NCBI GenBank assembly: GCA_026419775.2
Contig: JAOPGA020000991.1
Span: 1 to 36,070 of the forward strand
Length of the DNA: 36,070 nt
DNA from: Acrasis kona
Taxonomy: Eukaryota; Heterolobosea; Eutetramitea; Acrasida; Acrasidae
Direction of reading: 5' to 3'
Under the pieces are notes generated by a model. The model was not told where the DNA came from. It saw nothing but the letters and a program-made list of their open reading frames with translations, and did no database searches. A program made the position numbers and the translations under genes. This document shows positions 9,740 through 22,000 of this stretch, one piece after another. Position 1 is the stretch's first letter. Each line of letters opens with the position of its first letter.

Positions 9740-11813
9740 ATGTCAAGCGGCGACTATCTTGCTTATAAACGGGAGTTGGATTTAAAGATCCTTTTGAACA
9801 AGCAACACAATGGTATTGATTCCTTCCACTTTGAGAATACTAGTTTGTACGGCAATAATGAAAGAAGAGATAGTAAGATTGATTTGGAAGCAAAACAACT
9901 TGATAAAAATTACACCAAAAACCTCCAACAGAAGGAACAAGAATTTAACCAAAATTTACTTGAATTAAGAAAGCATAACAGAGTAATTGAGGAACAATTT
10001 TACACTGAAAAAGATAAAACTACTTTCCTGTCGTACAAAAATCAAATTTACCAAGACAGAATCAGCCAAGTTACTTCCAAGCTCTCAGAATGTATTTCAT
10101 CTACTTATCAGATTCAAAAGGACCGAAAAGAAGACATTGCAGCAATAAAGCTGTGTGAGAACAGACTAGGTCATTTGGGGCAATTGCTTACAGAAAGGTA
10201 ACTAATATATTTCTATTTCTATTGAAAGCAACGTAGTGCCGCCATAGGGCAATCTGCAATGGCCGAGAAAAAGTCAGATCAAACTAAAATCAATAGTCTT
10301 GTGGAGGCACTCAAGCATTATAATGAATTTACGAACGCATCTATGAGTAATCAAGCTCAACAAGATAAAGTTATTACTCATTTTGAAAGGACTGTAGAAA
10401 GACTTTCTTTGTTACTAAGCGAATCTATGACTCAAGCTAGCTTGCTAACTAACGAAAGAAATGAATTATCATCACAAAGAGATGTAGCTATTTCGAATTT
10501 ACAATCCGTATCTGATGAGTTGACCAAAAAAGACGCAGAATTGGCATCAGAGAAGGAAGCTAGTCGTTGTGCCCAATTCACTATCCAACAACTACAAGAG
10601 AATGCCTTAAAAATATCTCTGCAGAATCAGTCTGAAGTTGTTCGTTTGAAAAATGCAGCCGAGCACGCTCAGAGTATGAACACCATGAAAATATCAGAAT
10701 TGGAGAATAATTTTATAAGATCAAATCAAGAGGTTGAAGACTTGAAGATGGATGTAAAATCACAAACTCAAGAGAAAGCCGAACTTCAACGTTCTGTTGA
10801 CGATTTGAATAGTAGCGTTATGGGATTACGGCTACAACTATTGGACAGCGAACGAAATTGCGACTCCCTTAAGGAAAGAATTAAGTCTGAAGCAAACAGA
10901 ATTTGATAAAAAGTTGTACATGTCCACTTTAAAGTTAAAAGAAAGTGTTGCAGAGTGCGAAGTCATTAGGGGTAGTCACAAGAAAATTGAATTAGACCTT
11001 GAAAAATGTTTAGAAGAAAATAAAATAATAAACAAAAAGAACCATGACATTGAGCAAGATATTTTGTTGTGTAAGCTGGAGAGCAAGGAACGCGAATCTC
11101 AAATAAAGGATTTATTGTCAAAGTGTTCATCTGAAAAAGAACTCATACAAAGAGAGTTGGATTACATAAAGCTAAACAGAACGGAAGTGTTAACTCCCCT
11201 AAGGACAAGCAAGGTTCAATCTTTTGTAAAAATAAAGCATAAGGAAGAGTCTGCAACGCCCACCATCAGTCCGACAAATTACGTAAATGTTAGTGACAAC
11301 TCCAAAGTCATTTCAGATGTAAAGAATAATAGTTTGAGAATAAATGTTCAAAACAGACTTTCTGTGAGTGGATCCGATGACAACTTACCGCAACACATTA
11401 CCAGTCCTGACACCACTGCAGCAAGTCCAACGGAGAGTCATCATAAAAGGGAACTGGAGATGAGAGAACATGGGCTACTTCAAAGAATCGGAGAGTTGGA
11501 GGACATGAACCAGAAGTTAATGGTGAGGTATGCCATAACTTCACGAAATGACAAGCAAGTAGATGATGTGAAATTGTTTTTAACAAAAAGAAGAGTTGAG
11601 AAAATAAGTAAACTTTTTCAATACTGGAAGGTCATGTTCATGAAGCGTATGATGTGGGTTGCATTATCTGAAATCAAAACACAAAGAGGGGATCACAGCA
11701 CTCAATCACAACAAAGAACAAATCATCAGTGCCATACAATAACCACAGAAATGAGCCCTACATTGATGCCAATAGCCACTATGGCACCTCCAACAATTAA
11801 AATCAACAAGTAG
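9740..11813 (+). CDS. Long coiled-coil protein with an internal reading-frame change
   Basis: Exon 1 is 9740-10197, followed by a 39-nt intron (10198-10236, GTAACT...GTAG) and coding sequence from 10237. The first frame runs to a TGA at 10904-10906; the remaining coding sequence (to 11813) is in the +1 frame. Either a 37-nt intron at 10812-10848 (GTAGCG...GACAG, 665 residues) or a +1 shift or missing base near the TGA (about 677 residues) would join them. The protein is almost entirely coiled coil with heptads, lacks a signal or membrane segment, and near its end has a basic/aromatic helix (LFQYWKVMFMKRMMWVALSE) that could bind calmodulin or a centrosomal partner. I do not recognise a family. 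It may be a centrosomal, basal-body or Golgi scaffold (inference). Confidence 0.7.
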
Positions 11814-11908
11814 ATGGAATCAAGGAACAATGAGGTCCAGACATTTAAACTATTAACATGATTGAGAAAGCACTCACATGTGGGCAAAATAAATTATTAA
11901 TACATTAT

Positions 11909-12442
11909 TTATTTTCTTTTGCTGTTTAGAATTCCCATAAGAATTATACCTCCTACTGCTGCGATACCTCCGATAACTGCGGCGCCACCTGCAATGGCTA
12001 ATCCTTTTTTACCATCATCTGCTATTTTTCTATCTATAAGGTGTAAGAATTTAGGTGCTTGATAATTGCTAGGGTCAAATTGCAACAGCCTCTCCAACCA
12101 ACGTCTTGCCTCAGGGTATTCAGCAAGGTAATAGTGCCCGACTGCCATTAGATACATTACATCTCTCTTGTAGTGACGTGAATTACTTTCGTAAGAGTCA
12201 AAAGAAGTGCTGTTGTGCTGTTGTAGTAGTATGCGTAACATTTCAAATCCCTGCTCGGTCATCTTTTGGTCCCGTGATTTTACGTACAAAGTAGCAAGAA
12301 CAAAAAGATTTGCGTCACTTCGGTCTATACTTGTTACTTTCTCTTGTATTCTTATTTGCTCAGGGTCTACAGTATCATTTTCAAACTGCTCTTCTAGGTT
12401 TCTTGCTTCTTGCTCTATGCGACTGTGTTCTGTGTTTGACAT
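11909..12442 (-). CDS. FIS1: Mitochondrial fission protein FIS1
   Basis: Single exon, 177 residues from the first ATG (MSNTEHSR), slightly longer than the usual 150 or so. It has the two TPR-like units of FIS1 (LFVLATLYVKSRD, KRDVMYLMAVGHYYLAEYPE then ARRWLERLLQFDPSNYQAP). A single C-terminal span, GGAAVIGGIAAVGGIILMGI, is followed by a short basic tail (NSKRK), the classic tail-anchor for the outer mitochondrial or peroxisomal membrane. FIS1 recruits dynamin-related GTPases directly or through adaptors. Its stop is 95 bp from the stop of the convergent coiled-coil gene. Identity is strong because the order of TPRs, the length and the tail anchor all agree. Confidence 0.92.
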   Translation of the reverse strand: MSNTEHSRIEQEARNLEEQFENDTVDPEQIRIQEKVTSIDRSDANLFVLATLYVKSRDQKMTEQGFEMLRILLQQHNSTSFDSYESNSRHYKRDVMYLMAVGHYYLAEYPEARRWLERLLQFDPSNYQAPKFLHLIDRKIADDGKKGLAIAGGAAVIGGIAAVGGIILMGILNSKRK

Positions 12443-12713
12443 TGTTTGTCTGATTGGAAGGTTCAAATATGTTCAAGGTTATTTTTAAATAAGTTTTTTT
12501 TGTAAACCAAGGAAATCGCAACTGATACTTCCCTTTCCTTCGAACGTAATGAGATACTGGACAAAATCTGATGCGCATGTAATGTGAATGTGGCAGTTTA
12601 AATAGGCATTCTATCTATCTCAACTAGAACTGCGGTCACTTGTGCGGTGCACTTACAACAGGTTAAAAACTATTATTAATTTATTGCGCATATCCGCTCC
12701 CTCACAACAAATA

Positions 12714-13907
12714 ATGCGACTCCTAACAGCCATTGCCCTTATAGTATCTACATTATCGACGATAGTCTACTACTTTTTGGTCTATGACAAACACATTGAT
12801 TATCGTATCAAACTGATCGATCTCATGATGCAAACATACTTTGCTGCTTGCGGCGTTACTGTTCCATACATAGGATTCTCACGCAAATGCCTCAATTATC
12901 TCGAGAAAAAAGAACCATTAACAGCATTCAATTCAACACGAGGAGTTCGCACTTTAGACTACAAAATTCCTTTTGGTGTACCACTATCAGTGTACCAAGA
13001 TGAGAAGATTAAACCACACGACGTTCACATTCGTTTATTTGAACCAAACCAAACAAAAAAACAACATTGTCAAGATGACAAACTCCCAGTTATGATCCTC
13101 ATTCACGGGGGAGGTTTTGCATTAGGTAGTGCTTTCTCTCGCTCCTATGATGAACTTGGTGGATTCTTCGCAGCAAGGGCACACATCAAGGTTATTTCAG
13201 TTGAGTACAGACTAGCTCCGGAATATCCCTTTCCTTCTTCAATCTATGACTGTTGGTCTGTTTATTCTTGGTTGGTATCCACTTACAATAAAAACATTAA
13301 TATTGATGATCCAGAAGTTGCATCATTCCTAAAAAACATTGATTACGATCGCATCTTAGTAGGCGGAGATTCCGCAGGTGCAGGTCTGTCGGCCGCATTA
13401 GCACTCACAAGTGCCACTGGTCTCATTTATGATAAGCATTTGGATAGACTCCCAGCACTAGCCAAACCAATACAATACCAAATCTTGATCTATCCTCCTT
13501 CCACATCCGACCAAACAGAATCAAAAATCAAAAACAGTCGTGGCTACATTCTTAATGATAAAATGATTAAATTCTTTACGGACGCTTACGTAGGAGATAG
13601 TGGAGTTGACGACGAAAAACATCATCAGAGAGGATACTTCAATGTGGCCAGTTTGAGTAATCAAAAAGGAGTTCCTGATGCAATGGTAATTACGGCTACA
13701 TTTGACCCACTTCTTGATGATGGAAGGATTCTCGCTGAGCGTCTGAACCAGACAGGTGCTGATGTGGTTTATAGAGAGTACAGTAGCATACATGGATTCT
13801 ACACAATGACATTTTTGGATGTGGCGCAGGAGGCAAGAGAATTTACGATTGACACCATGAGAGAGAAACGTGTGGTTGGTGACATAAAATGTTATACTTC
13901 GAATTAA
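12714..13907 (+). CDS. Membrane-anchored HSL-family esterase/lipase (arylacetamide deacetylase-like)
   Basis: Single exon, 397 residues from the ATG at 12714; upstream codons are open only back to a GTG. Residues about 1-25 (LLTAIALIVSTLSTIVYYFLVY) form a signal anchor. The catalytic domain has the oxyanion motif HGGGFALGSA, the nucleophile elbow GGDSAGAGLSAA, the acid in TATFDPLLDDG and the histidine in SSIHGFYTM. The triad is therefore complete, in the order of the hormone-sensitive-lipase group of alpha/beta hydrolases. The anchor and family suggest a type II ER membrane enzyme hydrolysing lipid or xenobiotic esters; the substrate cannot be told. It is divergent from FIS1 across 271 bp. 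Confidence 0.9.
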   Translation: MRLLTAIALIVSTLSTIVYYFLVYDKHIDYRIKLIDLMMQTYFAACGVTVPYIGFSRKCLNYLEKKEPLTAFNSTRGVRTLDYKIPFGVPLSVYQDEKIKPHDVHIRLFEPNQTKKQHCQDDKLPVMILIHGGGFALGSAFSRSYDELGGFFAARAHIKVISVEYRLAPEYPFPSSIYDCWSVYSWLVSTYNKNINIDDPEVASFLKNIDYDRILVGGDSAGAGLSAALALTSATGLIYDKHLDRLPALAKPIQYQILIYPPSTSDQTESKIKNSRGYILNDKMIKFFTDAYVGDSGVDDEKHHQRGYFNVASLSNQKGVPDAMVITATFDPLLDDGRILAERLNQTGADVVYREYSSIHGFYTMTFLDVAQEAREFTIDTMREKRVVGDIKCYTSN

Positions 13908-14121
13908 ATAAACATGCTTGAACTAATGTGTTGCATAATTCGACTTTTCTGGATTTCATCCTCCTTAGTATCGTTGAACAGTACCAAATCGTTTATCGTA
14001 CGTATATTACAGGGTATTGGTAATGTGATGGACAATTTAGCCTGGTTAAAAGGAGTTGTTTTTTGTAATACTTGATTTTTGACATGTTAACTAATGAGTC
14101 AATCATAGCGAAAATAGAACA

Positions 14122-14784
14122 ATGCTAATAAAGATTGTTGTGGTAGGTGATGGGGCTGTTGGTAAGACTTGCATGCTGCTGACATATTCCTCTGATGAAT
14201 TCCCCGAGGAGTACGTTCCAACGTATGTTAAATAAATTTTGTTTTATTGACTAAATGTTCGTCTAGGGTGTTTGATAACTTTCAAACAAACGTCAAACAT
14301 GAGGGAGAAGATATTACTGTGAGCTTATGGGATACAGCAGGTACAATTACATTGCCCTAGCATAATAACATTCATAGGTCAGGAGGACTATGACAGACTC
14401 CGCCCATTATCATACCCTAATACTGATGTGTTTCTCGTTTGCTTTAGCACTGTTATTCCTACATCTCTCGACCACGTAAGAACAAGATGGGCAAAGGAAT
14501 TAGAAAAACATGCCTCTTATGCGGTAAAAATACTTGTCGGGACACAAAGTGATTTAAAGGAAGACTTTGAGATGAAGCAAAAGGCCAGATTGGGTGGATA
14601 TGAGTTTCCAAGTATAGAGGAGGCAGAAAGTTGTGCCAAGTACATAAATGCCATTTCATACATGGAGTGCTCCGCTAAGAATAGAGTTGGTGTTAAAGAA
14701 ATAATAACAGCCAGCATAAATGCTACCCTGCAGAGGAAGAGAGTCGTTGTAGAAAGGAAGAAAACTGTCTGTGTCTTGTTGTAA
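14122..14784 (+). CDS. Rho-family small GTPase, Cdc42/Rac-like
   Basis: Three exons, 14122-14222, 14267-14340 and 14378-14784, with introns of 44 and 37 nt, give 193 residues. All GTPase motifs are present: G1 GDGAVGKTC, effector region EYVPTVFDNF (created by splicing), G3 [20 protein letters not shown] (also across an intron), G4 VGTQSDL and G5 ECSAK. The Gln in G4 is as in Cdc42 (TQID), whereas Rac has TKLD. The C terminus has a polybasic stretch ([11 protein letters not shown]) and ends in the CAAX box CVLL, predicting geranylgeranylation and membrane targeting. It likely controls actin, polarity or phagocytosis. Without alignment it cannot be placed firmly in Rac or Cdc42. Confidence 0.95.
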
Positions 14785-15079
14785 AATATAAATGTTTGAA
14801 TGGGCCAGATACTCCACATATGTTTTTTGTTGAATGCTTGTACGGCCTAAAGAACAAATTTATTAAAAAAACTGAATTTGAAACATCTACATGTGCATAA
14901 TTATGCGGGTTTGTGTTACATAAACTTGTAACATAACTGAACGTATCTCCGCTCTTCAAACTGGACTTAATTCATCATCCGATAGGTCCATGATAGTGTC
15001 GGAAACAAAAATAGATGAACGGGTTTTCAAGTCAAAGCTCAAAATCATTACAAAACGAACACTTTATTCCATAAAGTGC

Positions 15080-18000
15080 ATGCACTGCCTTTTACTAATG
15101 CTTGTCATCATGGTGGTGCTTGTAGCACCATCACATAGCGCAAACCCATGTCGTGATGGCAGGTACTTCAGCAGTATGTATAATTTTAGATAACTATCTT
15201 TAATCCTAGATTCACAACTACAAACAAAGGAAAAAACTTTCGAATTAGAAATGCCCTTCTTCACTATAACCACAGGTACAACTTTTAATTACAACTACAA
15301 CGATGTCGAGTACCTTGTGTTGGGCGGCTTTAACTCCACCACCGGCGCTGCCTGCGCATGTTTCTCCCCGCGCACTCCTTTTCCCACTCTCTATTGGTAT
15401 TGATTCATTATTACTTGTTCTTAAATAAGTTAGGTGGGGACCACAAAACTCTACAGTTGGTAAAATGATAAGTACTCCTAGCAGCATCCTAATAGCAGTA
15501 AATCGAAATGTCACTGAAAGTAAGTGCCCTAGTCACAGCTCAACTAATCAAATTAGAAGATGGATCGGTAGAATCGAGATTTCGGATATATGAGATCACT
15601 CTATTGGCGATACAAACAGTCGAGGGAGCAACTCCAGTTAACACCAACTCTAAAATTTTATTCGAATCCAGTGCGGGTGATGCTACCGTGATCGACATCA
15701 AATCATGCGATGACACCATTTTCGTAGTCGGTACATTCAAAAAACCACCAAGTGTCAACAGTACAACTTTTAACAACAATATGAATGCTACATCATTTCT
15801 ACTGGCAGTATATCCCGACGGTTCCAACCTTCTGATTCCACTTTCGAATGGAGTGATCCCAAGTTCCGCCATATGTGGTCAACTTTCGCAACATTTAATC
15901 ATTGTTGGAGTGCTTCCCAACTCGCAGCTTAGTATATCCACGTGGCATTACGTAACAGGAGAGAAGGAATCAGATCAAAAGTATTCGGGAGTTTTCGCAA
16001 GACTTGTAGCACAGTCAACGGATTACTTTAGTATATTTGGATCATTCAATAGAAACATTTGGGGAATGGCTCCCGGAGCCGGCTTCAATTCATTTAATAC
16101 ATTATTCAAAAAAAGGGTCAATGTTGGGTAAGAAACATTTATTTTACATTGATTTTAATTATTAAAAGTATTCCTGTTTCTGTGTTTCAGCTCAATGATA
16201 CTAATCAGCCCGTTGATGTAAATACTGATCCTCAAGGCAATCTCATTCTACTTAATAATAAAGATGACATTCCGATTGTTCGGGTGGTTGGTTCTAATGT
16301 AACCGACACTCCTTCTTATAGCATCTCATTTCCAAGCTTGTCTACTTCTTTTTGTGCCTTTGTCTTTGCGGCCGTGTCTCATTTGTATGCTGTTTGTACG
16401 TCCAATAATAAACCGCTTGTAGGAGTTTTAAATCGTTGTCAAGGTTGTCCTCCAGGCACTTGGTCAAATAAAACAACACCTACCTGTGTGGATTGTGTGC
16501 CGGGAACTTATTTTAATGGAACACATGCAACATCTCCAGATTTTTGTATTCAGTGCCCGGCTGGGACCTATAGTGCGATCTCTGGTGCTTCTAATATATC
16601 TAGTTGCTTCCAGTGTCCGAAAGGAACTTACAGTGATCAAAAGGGAAGTTCATCAATAAATAATTGTACAAAGTGTCCTGCAGGAATGTTTAATGATAAA
16701 GATGGGGCGACAAGTATTGCGAATTGTTCATTCTGTAAAACTGGATATTTCTCAGGTGAAGGATCTCCAGTGTGTCAACCTTGTGCATACAAGATGACAA
16801 GCAGCATTTTGACAAACTTTACAAAATGCTTTGGTTGTCCAGCTGGTAAATACCTAAACCAAACGACTAAAAACTGTGTAAATTGTTCCATTTATGAGTT
16901 TTGTCCAATTGGAAGCGTAATTCCCACCAACCGCAGTATTCTTCCAAAATACTTTTTTGAAGGATCAAAGAGGCCGGACCATGATAATATTAGCGTAGAC
17001 CCCGAGAGCATTGACTTCTCAAAATTTAATGAAAGAAAGGACTTGCAAATAATAATCGGAACTGCTTCGGTGTTTGCTCTCATATTTATTGTTGTATTAC
17101 TAATTTGGACTTTATTATGTTTTTATCGTGGGGGCTCTTTGAGACCTTACATGAGCAGAGTTGATTTTCTTTTTTATTTATCATATCCTGTCGAGGTCAA
17201 CCAACCAGTCGTCCATAAATCTACAATACTGGGTGCAACATATACCCTTATCAATCTAATTCTTATGATAGGTATCGCTGTCATGACAATAGGGTTGTAC
17301 ATTAACGGCAACACTGAAATAACTTATCAGTGGCAGGTCAAAACTTATGATGATCTAAAAGGTGTTTATACAACATCTCTTGACTTTTATACGTTTGATC
17401 CTGAGCCATCACACTGTACTAGATCGAACGTGAATGTAGACAAGACTGGGTTTTTATGTAATGGTGATGAACAAGTTAATGTAACTCTCATTGACAGCGT
17501 CAGATGCCGGGTTGATTGGTACTGCAAAGGTATCACATTTGGCTATGCTAATAATGTAAAATTCTCTCTTGTTGGTAATCAAACCACAACTGCTACTTGC
17601 ATAGCCTATAATGTGTCTTCACCATATGAAGTTGTGATTCGTCCATATAGAAAAAATAATCAAAACAAATTTGAACTTCGGAATGGCTTTGCCCATCCAC
17701 CCGACAACAACACTTTATACAAAGGAATTACATATATCAAAATACATGCGTATTTTACTGAATTTGAGTACTTTGGTTCGGATTCAACACTCTACTTCCT
17801 TCCGACATTCTTTTTACCATCCAGTAATTCGGCTGGATTGACCTTGTCTGGGTTGTCTCATGTTGATGGGCAAGTTGTCAATGAAACATTTTTGTCATCT
17901 AGTCCAACTCCTGCATTAGAGGCACAGGTTGATTGGGATTTTGACGCTGCTGTTATGACAATCAGGATTTTACCAAAAATATCCTTCTCTGTGTTCTTTG

Positions 18001-18227
18001 GATCCACGAGTGGTACAATTGCATCCATCGTGACTATTTCCACCGCTATCTTCCCCTTGTTATGTAGAATACAAGATTTTATAGAGACCAAAATAAAAGC
18101 TAGAAGGAAACGGAATCTTTCTGACCTCAGTGAACCCCTTCATGAAATGCTATTGGGAGACGAATTCAATCATAACATTGAACTTGAAAGTAATGAAACA
18201 AAGCGTTATTCGAAAGAAATAAAATAA
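15080..18227 (+). CDS. GCC2/GCC3-type cysteine-rich membrane protein
   Basis: Five exons, 15080-15173, 15210-15396, 15434-15519, 15557-16127 and 16169-18227, with four introns of 36-41 nt, all keep frame for 998 residues. The start at 15080 puts a signal peptide first (MHCLLLMLVIMVVLVAPSHS); the ATG at 14990 in the same frame would add 30 residues. A large extracellular region with many N-glycosylation sites leads to tandem Cys-rich repeats of the CPAGTYSxxxG type (about 16435-16900). A membrane span (IIGTASVFALIFIVVLLIWT), a second span, another extracellular-like domain, a third span and a basic cytoplasmic tail follow. Such proteins are common in free-living amoeboflagellates; roles in recognition or adhesion are inferred. 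Confidence 0.75.
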
Positions 18228-18351
18228 TTAAGTTGTTGTAAAAAAGGTCTTGACATAAATGGATGTGACGAGTATTCGTTGGACGCTGAAATGGAAGCTT
18301 CCGTAGATAAAACGGAACGTCAATCTTCAGTCACTTTCACATCAGATTAAA

Positions 18352-18777
18352 ATGGAACAACCCAACGCACCACTCCTAAATGCTCCAGTAGTTTACTCTG
18401 AGGTCCCACAAGCATATCCTCAAGTTCAATATGCAAGCTCACCACCAGCACAACCCTACCAAGCTGCTCCTCAAGTTCAATATTCAAACTCACCACAAGC
18501 ACAATACGTTCAAGCCCCAGTAACATACGTATCAACAAACACACCAAAACTTTCTGGAAACCCACAAGTGGCGGTTTGTCCCAGCTGCAGGTCTAACATC
18601 ACTACAAAGACAGAGAAGGTCGTCGGAATTGGAAACATTTTAGGTTGTGCGGTTTGCTTCTTAATTGGTTGCCAATGCGGGTGCTGCTTAATACCCTTCT
18701 GCATTGAAGATCTAAAAGACACTGAACACTCTTGCCCATCATGCAACTCACTAGTTGGAAAGTCTTCCATGTTGTAA
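18352..18777 (+). CDS. LITAF-domain (SIMPLE-like) membrane-associated zinc protein
   Basis: Single exon, 141 residues. The first 60 or so residues are Pro/Gln/Ala/Tyr-rich low-complexity with QVQYASSPP and QVQYSNSPQ repeats. The rest is a LITAF domain: an N-terminal CPSC, a hydrophobic membrane-inserting stretch (NILGCAVCFLIGCQCGCCLIPF) and a C-terminal HSCPSC motif. The two CxxC pairs bind one zinc and the hydrophobic part dips into the cytoplasmic leaflet of late endosomes or lysosomes in known members. The stretch before the gene (18228-18351) is plain intergenic sequence. Identity is strong from the two cysteine knuckles and their spacing. Confidence 0.92.
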   Translation: MEQPNAPLLNAPVVYSEVPQAYPQVQYASSPPAQPYQAAPQVQYSNSPQAQYVQAPVTYVSTNTPKLSGNPQVAVCPSCRSNITTKTEKVVGIGNILGCAVCFLIGCQCGCCLIPFCIEDLKDTEHSCPSCNSLVGKSSML

Positions 18778-19030
18778 TACTAAAAATAATTTTAATTTCC
18801 TGCATGTTTAATATAGATTTCTAACTCTCATCTCATATTTCTTTGGAAGCACAGCTTTGGGTACTTAGTAATAGATTGATGCTACTGCGATTGTACCAAG
18901 CATCTATATTACCAATTGTCAACATTATCAGCGCAACGTTCGACAAAATATCAAATTCAAGTTTTGTAGTGAGAAGCACACATAGTAGGAGGATATTATT
19001 GTATTTGGAAACTTATTATCAAAATCTTTT

Positions 19031-22000
19031 TTATTCGTAGTCAAATTCAATTCGAAGTCTCAAATCACCAACAACCTCTCCATGATCAGCATATTTCTCA
19101 TCCGCCTGCAAAGGATACCATCTCTCCGCATTTCCAGCCAACATGACATTAATGATCACCACCCCCATAAAGTCATCAGAACTCATCATATCATGATCCC
19201 AACATTCACACCTTAGTTCACCAGGAGGCTGTTCAGAGTTCATCTTGAATGGGAATGATTGATCTTTCCAAACAGGGTTCAGTGTTGAATTTTTTTTATC
19301 ACTCCTGTATTCACCGTTCTCATATTTTATAATACAATAAGGATCACTTCTGCCATTCCAGTCTCTTGACGCAAGATTTCTTCCAGCCAAAACAGTCACA
19401 ATCATCCTGGATGGCGGGGGAAGCATGCCAATGTGGCCTCTGGACTGTTGTGGATCTCTTGGAACGAGACGATCAACGCATAGAATGGACCAATTGACCT
19501 TGTCTTGAGAAAACAATACCGGAGAAAGTTTACTAGATTCACGTTTAGATTTTGTTTCCGTAACGCTTACTAGTCTACTCAATACACACAAACATTGATT
19601 TTGTTCACCAACGATTGGATAATTAAAAGGACTAAAATGTTCAAACACTTGCGCACCACCCGGTTCAACGGCAGACACTTTAACATACTGAGGATCAATT
19701 TGTGAACCAAGATTATTCAAATCATTAAACTCAAGACTAAGCACAAGATGAGTATGCAAAGAAACACAAAAAGGAATTAAATTAGAAAATGGTAAATTGA
19801 TCACACCAATCTCTGAATGAGTCGCGACATAACCGTCATCGTCAATAAAACTCTGCGGTAAATTTTCAAAACGAGAATTATTCAGTGCCAATGACTTTAA
19901 TTTTCCATGACATTCATCACTGTAATCACCACTAAAATGTGGAGGCTTTATTATACAATTCATTTTAGGTCCCTCAAAAAAGTATCCTAATTTATCAAAC
20001 ACATCCACTCTCAAAATTACATTCACTGGCTTCTTACGAAGGCGGCTTGGACTACAAACCATGGTATTCGCTCCGCTCAAGTAGCTTCCTGCAATCTCAA
20101 TCTTTAGCATCAAATCTCTCACGATGGTGTCATCGCCCAAATGGAAGTGTTCTTTTTGTAATTGAATTTTTTCCAGGTTGAGCATTGCTTTTCTTGCTTC
20201 ATAAAACAAATCATCGGAGTGGATGTCGAACGGAGAACAAGGATCCCGCGGACTGGAGATTTGATATTGACTTCCCAGGCGGACAGGCTGTGATGATTTT
20301 GAAGAGGACGAAGAAGAAGAGGAAGCAGTTGGAGTTGAGCAGATTCTTGGAGTGTTATTACCAAAACTACCACTACGTGGAGATGCTTCGTTCATACTTG
20401 CGTAACCCAACAGCTGACTCACATGAAGTAACATTTGTAATTGTTTAAGGTCCATGCAAAGGATGGATTGTTTTAATCTGGTACTTAGGAACTGCTTGAT
20501 GCTTACTTTGACTGCTGGTGATTCGTTATGTATGCTATAAAAATCTATTTTTTCACACAAGCTTGGATTCATTTGATGTTGGCGCATGTAACGACAAAAC
20601 TTGCTGTCAATTTGGTACCGATCTAGTGCTTGTCTTGTAAGCACGTTAGATTGTTGTTGTCTCTTGAGTTCAGGCACCAAAACATTGATTTCGAATTGTT
20701 TGAAACTGGTGTAATGCAATGGACTGAACGTGACGTAAATGAATTGTTCGTATTCAATAAGCTTCTTGTAAATGGGCAAGAATTCATCAAACAGTGTCTT
20801 GTTGAACAATGGTGCATTAAAAGTTTTCATCAAGTATTCTCCAAGTTGGATCACATCACAACAATCTCTGACGGTAGTCATGATTGACTTGATGCTTGAG
20901 TGTCTTTCGCATGTGAAAAGTTCCATGACACCTAATGCGTGCATTGGATCCCTGTCAAGACCAGCCAACTGACTTTTTTGAAGGGCTTCGTATAAAAGTG
21001 ATTGAGATCGTTCTTCGATGCCTTGTTTTATTAATTGTTTAATGTGGTCGTGATCGAGTGATGCATCATGTACGTATGATTTAGTTGCTGCTAAACGAAC
21101 TGAGGCCAAGTTGTCTGATTCGTATTTGAGCGATGAGGTGTGGCCTTGAACTTGTCTGATCTTGTTTACGATTTCGGTTGAGCGTTCGCTGATGAGGTAC
21201 ATGTCATATTCGGATGGAACAATCAATGCAAATGATGAAATGTTGTTACCGCTCACTGCAGTTCTAGAATGGATTGCAATTGAAAGTCTGTGTGCTTTGT
21301 TTCGTTTTTGTTGCGTATTTGCAGAACTGTGAATTGTTAATATTAACAATAAAACGTTTTAACTTACGGTTGTTGTTCTACATCTTTTCGTGGAGAGTTC
21401 GATCCTTTTACAGTCAAATGAATACGTTCAATGTCTTTTAGTGCCACCCTTCTGTCCATCTCTCTGGAAGTAATGTCAATCAGATAGAATGCCTTGTCGG
21501 TAATCATGAACACTTTAGGGACGTAGTTGCTGTTATATGTCTTTTTGATGATAGAATCCACCATGTAGATGAAGCAGTCGTCATACTTGGGCAGCCAACC
21601 GTAAATGTTGCCAAGAGGATATAGTATTTGGTCTTTGATGGCGCTCAAGTAGAGAGCTTTACAATCAGCATTATCAATGATGACAGGTTCTTGAAGTTCG
21701 TTATCGGCCATTTTTATTCTCAAGTGTGGGAACATGTTGTCTAGGCCCTAATACGTTATTAGTTTTAAAGAGTAGTAACACTTACAAAGATAGGAATCTG
21801 TCTAGTTTTATGCTTCAGTGATAAAAAGTGTCTCATGGTTTCGCTAATTTCTAAACAATTGAATTAACCAAGACAAAGGTTGCTTACGATGTATGAATTC
21901 TAACTTTCTGTAAATATATAGCAATATGTCAGGTTCTGCATTATCGCACAAGTCTTTATCGTCGTCAACATGTGAATTTGTAGTTGTGGCGAGATTTTGG

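Noticed and set aside
14530-14560. Q in the GTPase G4 motif (TQSD rather than NKxD/TKxD) as a possible defect
   Set aside because: Cdc42 proteins naturally have TQxD at this site, so it points to a Cdc42-like assignment rather than a loss of nucleotide binding.
16169-16190. TTTCAG at about 16190 as the 3' splice site of the fourth intron in the GCC2/GCC3-type gene
   Set aside because: Using it breaks the frame; the AG at 16168 gives a 41-nt intron and keeps the frame open.
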